NCBI GenBank assembly: GCA_050260355.1
Contig: JBLNBZ010000083.1
Coordinates: 16,485 to 80,484 of the forward strand
Direction of reading: 5' to 3'
DNA from: CADEFX01 sp050260355
GTDB taxonomy: Bacteria > Pseudomonadota > Alphaproteobacteria > Rhizobiales > Hyphomicrobiaceae
DNA: 64,000 nucleotides
The notes under the pieces are model-generated. The model saw only the letters and a list, made by a program, of their open reading frames with translations, was not told where the DNA came from and made no database searches. Below are positions 34,934 to 43,457 of the stretch, one piece after another. Made by a program: the position numbers and the translations under genes. Position 1 is the stretch's first letter. Each line of letters starts with the position of its first letter.

Positions 34934-35051
34934 CTGGCCCCGGTTTCCTTGCTCTCGATCAATGCACGCTTGCCTGTAGAACGCATCCAGTTGCCGTGCG
35001 TTGCCTCGAAACAGAACGTCGGACCCCATCGCCATCCAAGGAGTTGAACCT

Positions 35052-36059
35052 ATGGCCGTGAAAGTTGCGATCAACGGCTTTGGCCGCATCGGCCGCAATG
35101 TGTTGCGCGCAATCATCGAGAGCGGACGCAAGGACATCGAGGTTGTGGCCATCAATGATCTTGGCCCCGTCGAGACAAATGCACATCTCCTGCGGTTCGA
35201 CAGCGTGCATGGGCGCTTTCCGCACGAGGTAAAAGTAGAGGGCGATACCATCAATGTGGGCCGCGGTCCCATCAAGGTCACCGCGATTAAAGATCCTGCA
35301 AGCCTACCCCATCGCGAGCTCGGCGTCGACGTCGCGCTCGAGTGCACAGGCATTTTTACGTCTAAAGAGAAAGCCTCGGCGCATCTTAAGGCAGGAGCCA
35401 AGCGCGTGCTGGTCTCCGCTCCCGCCGACGGCGCCGATCTGACGGTCGTCTACGGCGTCAATCATGACAAGCTGACGAAGGATCACGTCGTCGTCTCCAA
35501 CGCCTCGTGCACGACCAACTGCCTGGCGCCGGTTGCCAAGGTGCTGAATGACTCGGTCGGCATCGAGAAGGGCTTCATGACGACCATCCACGCCTACACA
35601 GGCGATCAGCCGACGCTCGACACCATGCACAAGGATCTCTATCGCGCGCGCGCTGCGGCCCTGTCGATGATCCCGACCTCGACGGGAGCGGCCAAAGCGG
35701 TCGGCCTTGTTCTGCCCGAGCTCAACGGCAAGCTCGACGGCACGGCCATCCGCGTCCCAACACCCAACGTGTCCGTCGTTGACTTCAAGTTCGTCGCCAA
35801 GAGGAAGACCTCCAAAGAGGAGATCAACGAGGCGGTGAAGCGTGCGGCCAGCCAGTCCCTCAAGGGCATCCTCGGCACCACCGATCAGCCTAACGTCTCG
35901 ATGGACTTCAACCACGACAGTCACTCCTCGGTCTTCCATCTCGATCAGACCAAGGTGATGGACGGCACGCTGGTGCGCGTTCTGTCTTGGTACGACAACG
36001 AGTGGGGCTTCTCCAACCGCATGAGCGACACCGCGGTTGCGATGGGCAAGCTCGGATGA
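35052..36059 (+). CDS. gap: Glyceraldehyde-3-phosphate dehydrogenase, type I
   Basis: Oxidises and phosphorylates glyceraldehyde-3-phosphate in glycolysis or, reversed, in gluconeogenesis and the Calvin cycle. 335 residues, normal length. The NAD-binding start VKVAINGFGRIGRNVLRAI, the catalytic Cys153 in SNASCTTNCLAP, HAYTGDQPTLD, and RVPTPNVSVVDF are all standard. The C-terminal WYDNEWGFSNRM is intact. The next plus-strand gene is fba, but pgk, which usually separates them in this order, is not in the window. Confidence 0.98.
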   Translation: MAVKVAINGFGRIGRNVLRAIIESGRKDIEVVAINDLGPVETNAHLLRFDSVHGRFPHEVKVEGDTINVGRGPIKVTAIKDPASLPHRELGVDVALECTGIFTSKEKASAHLKAGAKRVLVSAPADGADLTVVYGVNHDKLTKDHVVVSNASCTTNCLAPVAKVLNDSVGIEKGFMTTIHAYTGDQPTLDTMHKDLYRARAAALSMIPTSTGAAKAVGLVLPELNGKLDGTAIRVPTPNVSVVDFKFVAKRKTSKEEINEAVKRAASQSLKGILGTTDQPNVSMDFNHDSHSSVFHLDQTKVMDGTLVRVLSWYDNEWGFSNRMSDTAVAMGKLG

Positions 36060-36071
36060 GATCGACGCGCA

Positions 36072-36101
36072 GCAACCCACCAGCCTGTGCTGGCGGGTTG
36101 C
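36072..36101. terminator. Hairpin between convergent gap and ARPP-1-like gene
   Basis: GCAACCC-A-CCAGC (36072-36084) pairs with GCTGG-C-GGGTTGC (36089-36101) across a four-base loop: 12 base pairs with one mismatch. It sits between two converging genes. There is no T-run on either side, so factor-independent termination is not certain. Confidence 0.6.
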
Positions 36102-36116
36102 GGCGCGCAAGCTCCG

Positions 36117-37193
36117 TCACTTCGCCAGGTAGTTGCGATGCACGAGAGCGCCGGCGGCGCTCTTGGCCTCGGTGCGGACCGCCTTGTCGGCGTCCCGCGT
36201 CTCGAGCTTCGCATACGAGCCCAGTTGCCGCACGCTCTGCTCCCCTTTCTCGGCCTCGGCAAGGAACGCGCCGACAGCATCCACGGCGGGTGCCGGCGCT
36301 GACGTCCCCGGCTTGGCGGCAAGCGCCTCGGTGACGCCCGCCTTCACGAGCTTGGGCCACATTTTGCGGAACAGGCCGTTCGAGGGGTAAACGTCGGCGC
36401 TCGATATGCGGCCGTTGACCGCTACCACCACGCCGACGATGTCATCGGCCTTCCGCCCCGCGGGCTCGAGGGCGGCGGCATAGGCGGCCACCGCGTGCTG
36501 CAGCTTCTCGTTCTCAAGCGAAAGCTGAAGGCTGCTGCGCGATGCTTGCGACGCAACGGGCGCAGCCAGCGACGCAGAAAGCTCGTTCTGCACCTTGGCG
36601 ACGCTGCGCCAAACCTCGCTCTGACCGTCGCTGGGCCCGAGCCGCTGCTGCGCCTCACGCTCCCGATCGACAAACATCGCGCCAGCCGTCGGCCCGGCTG
36701 GCTTGGCCTGCCGCGCAATGGCAATCTTAGCCTCGCGCGATGGCATCATCGCTTCGGACTGCGAGAACCTCTTGGCGTCCTCGTTGCCGCGGGCGGACCA
36801 CCTGCCCTGCTCGACGCAATAGGCGCCGATCGGCACGCGGCCCGACTTCGGAGGCAGCACCAGGCTCACCGTGAGCACTCGGTCCTGCTGGCCGCCCTTC
36901 ACGAGATCGCCGAACTGGACGAAGACCGGCTCGTCGCCCTTGTTCTCGATCTGCAGCTCGCGCACGTTTCCGGTCTCGACCACCTCGACGACGCCCTTGG
37001 CCAGCGCTTCCTGGAGGGTCGCCGGCACCGGCCCTGAAGCAGATGGCCCATGCACGAAATAAACGGCGATGTTCTCATGCGTGACGGGCCCGCTGATGCG
37101 CATAGCCGCGTCGGCTGCAGCAGGTTGGCCTCGCGCCAGCGGAACGAGGCCGAGCGCGCCTGCAATCAGTGTAAGGCAAAGACGGAAAAGCAT
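36117..37193 (-). CDS. Exported ARPP-1-domain-like protein, function unknown
   Basis: 358 residues from the ATG at 37193 (GGAGC upstream). A signal peptide (LFRLCLTLIAGALGLVPLA) precedes a domain with VTHENIAVYFVHGP, LQEALAKGVVEVVETGNV, the very characteristic PVFVQFGDLVKGGQQDRVLT and a PIGAYCVEQGRWSARG stretch. This pattern matches what I know as the ARPP-1 (DUF6569) domain, whose function is not established. The C-terminal half is Ala-rich and helical. It is opposite to gap and fba and interrupts the usual glycolytic order. Confidence 0.72.
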   Translation of the reverse strand: MLFRLCLTLIAGALGLVPLARGQPAAADAAMRISGPVTHENIAVYFVHGPSASGPVPATLQEALAKGVVEVVETGNVRELQIENKGDEPVFVQFGDLVKGGQQDRVLTVSLVLPPKSGRVPIGAYCVEQGRWSARGNEDAKRFSQSEAMMPSREAKIAIARQAKPAGPTAGAMFVDREREAQQRLGPSDGQSEVWRSVAKVQNELSASLAAPVASQASRSSLQLSLENEKLQHAVAAYAAALEPAGRKADDIVGVVVAVNGRISSADVYPSNGLFRKMWPKLVKAGVTEALAAKPGTSAPAPAVDAVGAFLAEAEKGEQSVRQLGSYAKLETRDADKAVRTEAKSAAGALVHRNYLAK

Positions 37194-37473
37194 GAATTCG
37201 AGCTCCAACTATCCACCAAGATAGCCGTCCTTACACGGCCTTTCCGGCTGCCGTTCGAGTAAACGGCGGAGGTTGTTGGGTATTTTGGTGGCACTGCGAC
37301 GGCAGGCCGGAGGAGACGGGCCGCCCCGGCTTGCACCCCGGGCCGGAACTGGTAACGCTGGTCACAGGTTGCATGCAGATGGCGGGGTCGGCGCTGGCTC
37401 ATGCCGCGGATTGGCGCTAAACACCAACCGACCGATTTCGCCCGAATACCGCCGAGACTTGGAGGAACAACAC

Positions 37474-38490
37474 ATGACGATGACGCTCGAGAAAATCGCT
37501 GAGGCCATGGTGGCGCCCGGCAAGGGCATCCTCGCCGCAGACGAGAGCTCTGGCACCATCAAGAAGCGGTTCGACTCGATCAACGTGGAATCTACGGCGG
37601 ACAACCGCCGCGACTACCGCGAGATGCTGTTCCGCTCGCCCGAGATGCGCAACTCCATCTCCGGCGTCATTCTCTATGACGAGACCATCCGCCAGAACGC
37701 CAAGGACGGCACGCCCCTCGTCAAGATCATCGAGGCGTCGGGTGCCCTGCCGGGTATCAAGGTCGACGCGGGCACCAAGCCTCTGCAGTTCTGCCCCGGC
37801 GAGGTTGTGACCGAGGGCCTCGACGGACTACCGAAGCGCGTGGCGGAGTATGTTGGGCTCGGCGCCAAGTTTGCCAAATGGCGCGCCGTGATCGACATTG
37901 CGCCGGGCATTCCGAGCTACAGCTGCATCAAGGCCAACGCGCACGCGCTCGCGCGCTACGCCGCGATCTGCCTCGAGGGTGGCCTTGTGCCGATCGTGGA
38001 GCCCGAGGTCCTGATGGACGGCGCGCACGACGTGGACCGCTGCGCCGAGGTGACCGAGTGGGTGCTCAAGGAGGTCTATCAGGAGCTCTATTACAATCGC
38101 GTGACGCTCGAGCAGACCATCCTGAAGCCGAACATGGTCATCGCCGGCAAGAAGTGCCCCAAGCAGGCAAGCCGCGAGGAGGTCGCCGCCAAGACCGTCA
38201 GGGTGCTCAAGCGTTGCGTGCCGGCCGCGGTGCCCGGCATCGCGTTCCTGTCGGGCGGGCAGTCGGATGAGGATGCGACCGCGCATCTCCATTATATGAA
38301 CGCGATGGGACCGCTGCCCTGGAAGCTGTCGTTCTCCTATGGCCGGGCACTTCAGGCGGCAGCCCTGAAGGCGTGGGGCGGCAAGTCCGAGAATGTCGCC
38401 GCCGGGCAGCGCGCTTTCTCACACCGTGCGAAAATGAATGGCCTCGCCGCCTCCGGCAAGTGGCGGCAGGACCTCGAGAAGGCCGCCTAG
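37474..38490 (+). CDS. fba: Fructose-bisphosphate aldolase, class I
   Basis: Cleaves fructose-1,6-bisphosphate to the two triose phosphates through a Schiff base. 338 residues from the ATG at 37474, which has GGAGGAAC upstream. Features: MVAPGKGILAADESSGTIKK, GVILYDETIRQ, PGIPSYSCIKANAHALARYA, VPIVEPEVL and the Schiff-base lysine in TILKPNMV (Lys218); the end has LSGGQSDEDATAHLHYMNAM. It is the eukaryote-like class I type, not the metal-dependent class II enzyme. Confidence 0.97.
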   Translation: MTMTLEKIAEAMVAPGKGILAADESSGTIKKRFDSINVESTADNRRDYREMLFRSPEMRNSISGVILYDETIRQNAKDGTPLVKIIEASGALPGIKVDAGTKPLQFCPGEVVTEGLDGLPKRVAEYVGLGAKFAKWRAVIDIAPGIPSYSCIKANAHALARYAAICLEGGLVPIVEPEVLMDGAHDVDRCAEVTEWVLKEVYQELYYNRVTLEQTILKPNMVIAGKKCPKQASREEVAAKTVRVLKRCVPAAVPGIAFLSGGQSDEDATAHLHYMNAMGPLPWKLSFSYGRALQAAALKAWGGKSENVAAGQRAFSHRAKMNGLAASGKWRQDLEKAA

Positions 38491-38612
38491 GAGCCATCCG
38501 CGCACGCCTATCGACACTTCCTTAGTGGGCGCGCACCACCGCGCCCACGTTTTTGCCCAAATCCAGCCCGATAGCGTGCCGAGGTGCGAGCGCAGCTGTC
38601 GCGAGGGGGCAC

Positions 38613-39251
38613 GTGTCTGAAGCTCAACCGGCCTGCCGCCTGATTGTCGCCGTCGAGACGGACGAGAGCGCACGAAAGCGCCTCGAAGCCGCCCTGAGCG
38701 CTGGCGGCATTGCCTCGGTGATCATCCTGCCGCAGCGAGATCAGCCGCTCGTCGCCGATCTTGCCCGGCCGCTTGTCAGCGTCGCTCAGCAGGCCGGGGC
38801 AGCGGCACTGATCCTCGATGAAGCAAGGCTCGCCCGCGCGCTCGGCGCCGACGGCGTGCATCTGCAGGCGGGATCGTCCGCCGCCGACTATGAGGCGGCC
38901 AGGGAGCTGCTCGGCAGGGGCAGCATCGTGGGCGCCGATGCCGGACGCTCGCGTGATGCCGCCATGCGGCTCGGCGAAGCAGGCGCCGACTACATCGGCT
39001 TCGGCATCCCAGACTTCGTCACGGACCGTTCTTCCGCTCGCGAGCGCCGCCTCGACCTGATCCAATGGTGGGCGGAGATTTTCGAGGTGCCCTGCGTGGC
39101 GCTCGATGTCGACGCGCAAGAGGACGCCGAGGAGCTGGCCCGGGCCGGCGCAGACTTCGTTGCCATCCGGCTGGCAGGCTCGACCTCTACCGATGCGGCC
39201 CGCGACGCGGTTCGTGCCGCCCTTGCGGCCCTCTCCGCTCCGGTCTCGTGA
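38613..39251 (+). CDS. ThiE-like TIM-barrel protein (divergent thiamine phosphate synthase family)
   Basis: 212 residues from the GTG at 38613, preceded by GAGGGGG. The barrel follows the ThiE plan: CRLIVAVETDESA, LILDEARLARALGADGVHLQ and EAGADYIGFGI. Several signature residues of real thiamine phosphate synthases are altered: the HLGQxD pyrophosphate motif is HLQAGS, the PTxTK loop is FVTDR, and the C-terminal Gly-rich phosphate loop is missing. It may have another substrate or no synthase activity. Its stop overlaps the next gene start by one base. Confidence 0.78.
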   Translation: MSEAQPACRLIVAVETDESARKRLEAALSAGGIASVIILPQRDQPLVADLARPLVSVAQQAGAAALILDEARLARALGADGVHLQAGSSAADYEAARELLGRGSIVGADAGRSRDAAMRLGEAGADYIGFGIPDFVTDRSSARERRLDLIQWWAEIFEVPCVALDVDAQEDAEELARAGADFVAIRLAGSTSTDAARDAVRAALAALSAPVS

Positions 39252-40366
39252 TGGCGAGCAGGCTGCACCCTTCGTCACTGCGGCGCATGGCGCGGCTTGC
39301 ACTTCTTGCCGCAGGGCTGATCGCGTCGGCTGCGGCCGCCGTCGCGGAGACGAGCTCGTGGTCGGAGCGGATGGTGGTGGCGCCAAGAGAGAAAGCGCCT
39401 GCCCAAACCGGAGCGCCGATCGGTGGCTTCGCGACGGTCAAGCCCAAGTCCGTGCGCACGTCCCCGACCGCGGCCTCCGCCGCAGCGGCCGGCAGCAGCC
39501 TGCACGAGAAGTCGACCCCGGCCGAGATCGAGGACGCCGCCTACTTTGCCTTCGATCAGGGCAGATACCTCACCGCGCTGGATCTGGCACAGAAGGCGGC
39601 TGCGCGTGGCGACCCGCAGGCACACACCCTCATCGGCCGCATCTACGAGGAGGGGTTCGGCGTGCCGATGGACGCGAAGGTGGCCGCGCAGTGGTATGCG
39701 AAGGGTGCCGAGCTCGGCGATCTGGAAGCAACCTTTGCCCTCGGCGTTCTCAGCGCGCAAGGCCGCGGGGTCAAAAAGGACGACTTCGCTGCGGCACGCT
39801 ACTTCGAGGCCGCCGCCGCAAAGGGCCACGCGCTCGCCAACTACAATCTCGCCCTCATGTTCCTGAAGGGCACTGGCAAGCCCGAGAACCCCTATCGAGC
39901 CTTCATGCACATGCGCTACGCGGCCGAGCAGGGTGTCACCGCGGCGCAGTACGACCTCGGCACGCTCTATGCGACCGGCACCGGCGTCGACCCCAACGCG
40001 TTCGAAGCTGCCAAGTGGATCGGCAAGGCGGCCAATGCGGGTAACGTCGAGGCCGAGGTCGACTACGCCGTGCTGCTTTTCAAGGGTCACGGCGTGGCGC
40101 CAGACCCGAAGCGGGGGGCGGAGCTCTTCCGCTCGGCAGCCGAGAGAGGCGTGGCCGCGGCGCAGAACCGGCTCGCCCGCTGCTACGCCAACGGCGCGGG
40201 CGTCCGCAAAAGCCTCAAGGAAGCGGCCAAGTGGCATTTGATCGCCAAGGCCAACGGCGTCCAGGACGAGCAGCTCGAAAAGCTCGTGGCAGGCCTGTCC
40301 AAAGCTGACCGGCTGGAGGCCGAGAAGGCCGCCAATGACTGGCGCGAGCGGGCGCTTATTCAGTAG
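39251..40366 (+). CDS. Exported Sel1-repeat (TPR-like) protein
   Basis: 371 residues. A signal peptide (RRMARLALLAAGLIASAAAAVA) is followed by a linker and at least six Sel1 repeats between residues 95 and 330, for example AHTLIGRIYEEGFGVPMDAK, WYAKGAELGDLEATFALGVL, YDLGTLYATGTGVDPNAFEA and QNRLARCYANGAGVRKSLKE. Sel1 proteins act as scaffolds for protein contacts; a periplasmic role is likely here. ATG 39251 overlaps the stop of the ThiE-like gene by one base, so translation is coupled. Confidence 0.9.
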   Translation: MASRLHPSSLRRMARLALLAAGLIASAAAAVAETSSWSERMVVAPREKAPAQTGAPIGGFATVKPKSVRTSPTAASAAAAGSSLHEKSTPAEIEDAAYFAFDQGRYLTALDLAQKAAARGDPQAHTLIGRIYEEGFGVPMDAKVAAQWYAKGAELGDLEATFALGVLSAQGRGVKKDDFAAARYFEAAAAKGHALANYNLALMFLKGTGKPENPYRAFMHMRYAAEQGVTAAQYDLGTLYATGTGVDPNAFEAAKWIGKAANAGNVEAEVDYAVLLFKGHGVAPDPKRGAELFRSAAERGVAAAQNRLARCYANGAGVRKSLKEAAKWHLIAKANGVQDEQLEKLVAGLSKADRLEAEKAANDWRERALIQ

Positions 40367-40465
40367 GCACGGCCGGGGTGGCGCTTGCCAGTCCGGCGGC
40401 AAGCGGGTAGGTGAAAACGGCCTGGGGGCACATGTTCCCCCGCTTCCGAACCATTTCTGGGGCCG

Positions 40466-41266
40466 ATGCCAGCTTCAGCGCTGATGAATGTCATGGTTGC
40501 CGCGGCGCGCAAGGCGGGGCGTGGTCTTGCGCGTGACTTCGGCGAGGTCGAGCAGCTTCAGGTCTCGATCAAGGGGCCCGGCAACTTCGTGAGCGCCGCC
40601 GACCATCGGGCCGAGGAGGTCATTTTCAGAGAGCTTTCGAAGGCGCGGCAGGGCTACGCCTTCCTGATGGAGGAGCGGGGCGAGGTCCCGGGCCCGGACG
40701 CGTCCCACCGCTGGATCGTCGATCCCCTCGACGGCACCACCAACTTCCTGCACGGCATCCCGCTTTTTGCAGTGTCCATTGCCCTCGAGCGCGAGGGGCA
40801 GCTCGTTGCGGGGGTCATCTATAATCCAATCATGGATGAGCTTTACACCGCCGAAAAGGGTAAAGGAGCGTTTCTGAACGACCGCAGGCTGAGGGTGGCG
40901 GCGCGTCGCAACCTGCAGGACAGCGTGGTCGCCACCGGCATCCCCCACCCCGGCCGCAGCGGGCATCAGCGCACGCTTGCCGAGATCGCGGCGGCCATGC
41001 GGGAGACGTCCGGGGTCAGGCGCTCGGGCGCTGCCTCCATCGATCTTGCCTGGACGGCGGCAGGCCGCTTCGATGCCTATTGGGAGCACAATCTGAAGCC
41101 CTGGGACATGGCCGCCGGCATCGTCATCGTGCGCGAGGCGGGCGGCATTGCCACCGACGCCGCGGGCCAGGCGCGCATGTTCGAGACCGGCGGAATCGTC
41201 GTCGGCAATGCCCAGGTGCACAAGCAGCTTGTCGCCATGCTGCAACAGGCATCGCTTCACGCATGA
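40466..41266 (+). CDS. suhB: Inositol monophosphatase family protein SuhB
   Basis: 266 residues. The metal and substrate motifs of the family are complete: FLMEERGEVPG (Glu), WIVDPLDGTTNFLHG (about 83-97) and WEHNLKPWDMAAGIVIVREA near the C-terminus. It dephosphorylates inositol phosphates and related sugars; SuhB also assists rRNA antitermination in E. coli. A second start at 40484 (MNVMVAAARKAG) would match the usual N-terminus of the family just as well. Confidence 0.93.
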   Translation: MPASALMNVMVAAARKAGRGLARDFGEVEQLQVSIKGPGNFVSAADHRAEEVIFRELSKARQGYAFLMEERGEVPGPDASHRWIVDPLDGTTNFLHGIPLFAVSIALEREGQLVAGVIYNPIMDELYTAEKGKGAFLNDRRLRVAARRNLQDSVVATGIPHPGRSGHQRTLAEIAAAMRETSGVRRSGAASIDLAWTAAGRFDAYWEHNLKPWDMAAGIVIVREAGGIATDAAGQARMFETGGIVVGNAQVHKQLVAMLQQASLHA

Positions 41267-41377
41267 GGGTGGCAGGCCACGGATCAGGGCGCGGGCAAGG
41301 CGGCTACTCATAGTTGCCGATTTGTCCTGCCATGATCATTGGCTATTCTCTCCGGTGCCGACGGGCGGAGGATTTTT

Positions 41378-42415
41378 ATGGCCAAGCCGAGACCAAGTGA
41401 TCTGACGTCGCAGCCGTTGCATCGCACGCTGAACACACCGGGCCCGTTTCTGCGGGGAATGCTGGTGTTTCTGGCCCTGGTGAGCTTTCTGGTTGCCATC
41501 ATCTTCAATCAGCTCGCGGCCGCATTCTGGAACAATCCACTTCTCAACAGCCTCATCATCGGCGTCCTGCTCATCGGCATTCTGAGATCGTTCGGCCAGG
41601 TCGCCCGCCTCTATCCCGAGATACGGTGGGTCAACGCATTCCGCATCGCCGATCCCGGCCTTGCGATCTCCCATCGGCCGGTTCTTCTGGCGCCCATGGC
41701 AACGATGCTGCGCGATCGCAAGGGAACGCTGTCCCTGTCGACGACGTCCATGCGCTCGATCATGGATTCGATCGGCGGCCGCCTCGACGAGATGCGCGAT
41801 ACCGGCCGCTATATGGTCGGCCTGCTCGTCTTTCTTGGGCTGCTCGGTACCTTCTGGGGGCTGCTCGAGACCATCCAGTCCGTAGGCCGCGCGATCAACA
41901 CGCTCGATACCAAGGCTTCCGATAGCGTGATGGTGTTCGAGGAATTGAAGAGCGGATTGGCCGCACCATTGCAGGGCATGGGTACCGCCTTTTCCGCCTC
42001 GCTGATGGGACTTGCCGGATCACTGATCCTAGGCTTCCTCGATCTGCAATCGAGCCACGCCCACAACCGCTTCTACAATGAGCTCGAGGAATGGCTGTCC
42101 GGAATTACCGAGCTGACGCCCGGCGTGAGCGCCAGCGGCGCCGATCAGTCCAACCGCCAGCTTTACGGCGCGATGTTCGAGGTGCAGCGCAGCATCGCCG
42201 CGATCGCCGATCGCATCGCCAGCTCCGACCTCGGTGGACACAACGCCAACGACGAGTCGGTCCGCGAGCTCGCCAAGGGTGTCGATCAATTGGTTCGCCA
42301 GATGCGCGCCGAGCAGAAGGTCGTGCGCGAATGGGTGGACGAGCAGGCTGTGCGCCAGTCCGAGGTCGCAACCGTTCTCAAGGACCTCGCCGCCAACATT
42401 TCCCGTAGGGGTTAG
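41378..42415 (+). CDS. MotA/TolQ/ExbB-like proton channel protein
   Basis: 345 residues from the ATG at 41378, preceded by GGAGGATTTTT. Spans: MLVFLALVSFLVAIIFNQLA, NSLIIGVLLIGILRSFGQVA, GLLVFLGLLGTFWGLLETIQ and FSASLMGLAGSLILGFLDLQ. The third span carries the LLGTFWGLLETI motif typical of the MotA/TolQ/ExbB superfamily, and LAAPLQGMGTAFSASLMGLA precedes the last span. The C-terminal 100 residues are cytoplasmic and helical. The next gene, three bases on, encodes its MotB-like partner. No flagellar gene is near. Confidence 0.85.
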   Translation: MAKPRPSDLTSQPLHRTLNTPGPFLRGMLVFLALVSFLVAIIFNQLAAAFWNNPLLNSLIIGVLLIGILRSFGQVARLYPEIRWVNAFRIADPGLAISHRPVLLAPMATMLRDRKGTLSLSTTSMRSIMDSIGGRLDEMRDTGRYMVGLLVFLGLLGTFWGLLETIQSVGRAINTLDTKASDSVMVFEELKSGLAAPLQGMGTAFSASLMGLAGSLILGFLDLQSSHAHNRFYNELEEWLSGITELTPGVSASGADQSNRQLYGAMFEVQRSIAAIADRIASSDLGGHNANDESVRELAKGVDQLVRQMRAEQKVVREWVDEQAVRQSEVATVLKDLAANISRRG

Positions 42416-42418
42416 GCC

Positions 42419-43447
42419 ATGGCGCGAGGACGCAGCCGTCGATCTGGCGAGTACGGCGAGTTCTGGCCCGGCTACGTCGATGTGCTATCGACGCTGCTGC
42501 TGACAGTCACCTTCCTGCTCTCCATCTTCATGTTGGCCCAGTACTTCGTCAGCCAGGAGGCGTCCGGCAAGGACAATGCGCTCAAGCGCCTGACGCGCCA
42601 GATCGCGGAGTTGACGAGCCTGCTGTCGCTCGAGAAGGGCAAGGGAAAGAACCTCGAGGACGAGCTTGCAACCCTTCAGGCCACTCTCTCCTCGGTCAAA
42701 GCGGAGAATGCCCGGCTCTCCGGTCTGGTCGGCCTCGGCGAGGAGAAGGCCAGTGCCGCGGCTGGTCAGGTCGCCGGCCTGACCAAGGAGCTCAACGACC
42801 AGAAAAACCTCACCAACGACGCGCTCGCCAAGGTCGACCTCCTCAATCAGCAGATGCTCGCCTTGCGGCGCCAGATCGCGGCCTTGAACGAGGCGCTGCA
42901 GGCCGCGGAGGCCAAGGACAAGGACAGCCAGGCGCGCATCTCCGATCTCGGCGCACGCCTCAACGTGGTGCTTGCCCGGCAGGTCCAGGAGCTGCAGCGC
43001 TACCGCTCGGACTTCTTCGGCCGGCTGCGTGATCTGCTGCGCGACCGCAAGGACATCCGCGTTGTCGGCGATCGCTTCGTGTTCCAGTCGGAGGTCCTGT
43101 TCCCGTCGGGCCAGGCACAGATGACACCGGAAGGCCTGGCCGCGATCGACCAGCTTGCGGTCGCCATCGTCGAGCTCGAGCGGCAGATTCCGAAGGAGAT
43201 CGATTGGGCGCTGCAGGTCGACGGCCACACGGATATCCGGCCGATCGCCAGCCGCGACTTCCCCTCCAACTGGGAGTTGTCGAGTGCGCGGGCCACCTCG
43301 GTCGTCAAATATCTGATCAGCAGGGGCGTGTCGCCGCGCCGTCTGGTGGCCGCCGGCTACGGCGAGTTTGCGCCGCTCGAGGATGGCACCTCGGAGGAAG
43401 CGCTGAGGCGCAATCGGCGCATCGAGCTCAAGCTCACGAACCGATAG
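42419..43447 (+). CDS. MotB/OmpA-like peptidoglycan-binding stator protein
   Basis: 342 residues. One N-terminal span, FWPGYVDVLSTLLLTVTFLL, contains an Asp (GYVDVLS) at the place of the proton-binding Asp of MotB/ExbD proteins. A long coiled coil (about 50-190) follows, with LTRQIAELTSLLSLEKGKGK and LLNQQMLALRRQIAALNEAL. The C-terminal OmpA domain (about 215-342) has LFPSGQAQMTPEG, QVDGHTDIRPI, NWELSSARATSVVKYLI and RRNRRIELKL. It pairs with the preceding MotA-like protein as a stator unit. Confidence 0.88.
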   Translation: MARGRSRRSGEYGEFWPGYVDVLSTLLLTVTFLLSIFMLAQYFVSQEASGKDNALKRLTRQIAELTSLLSLEKGKGKNLEDELATLQATLSSVKAENARLSGLVGLGEEKASAAAGQVAGLTKELNDQKNLTNDALAKVDLLNQQMLALRRQIAALNEALQAAEAKDKDSQARISDLGARLNVVLARQVQELQRYRSDFFGRLRDLLRDRKDIRVVGDRFVFQSEVLFPSGQAQMTPEGLAAIDQLAVAIVELERQIPKEIDWALQVDGHTDIRPIASRDFPSNWELSSARATSVVKYLISRGVSPRRLVAAGYGEFAPLEDGTSEEALRRNRRIELKLTNR

Positions 43448-43457
43448 ACACCGACCT

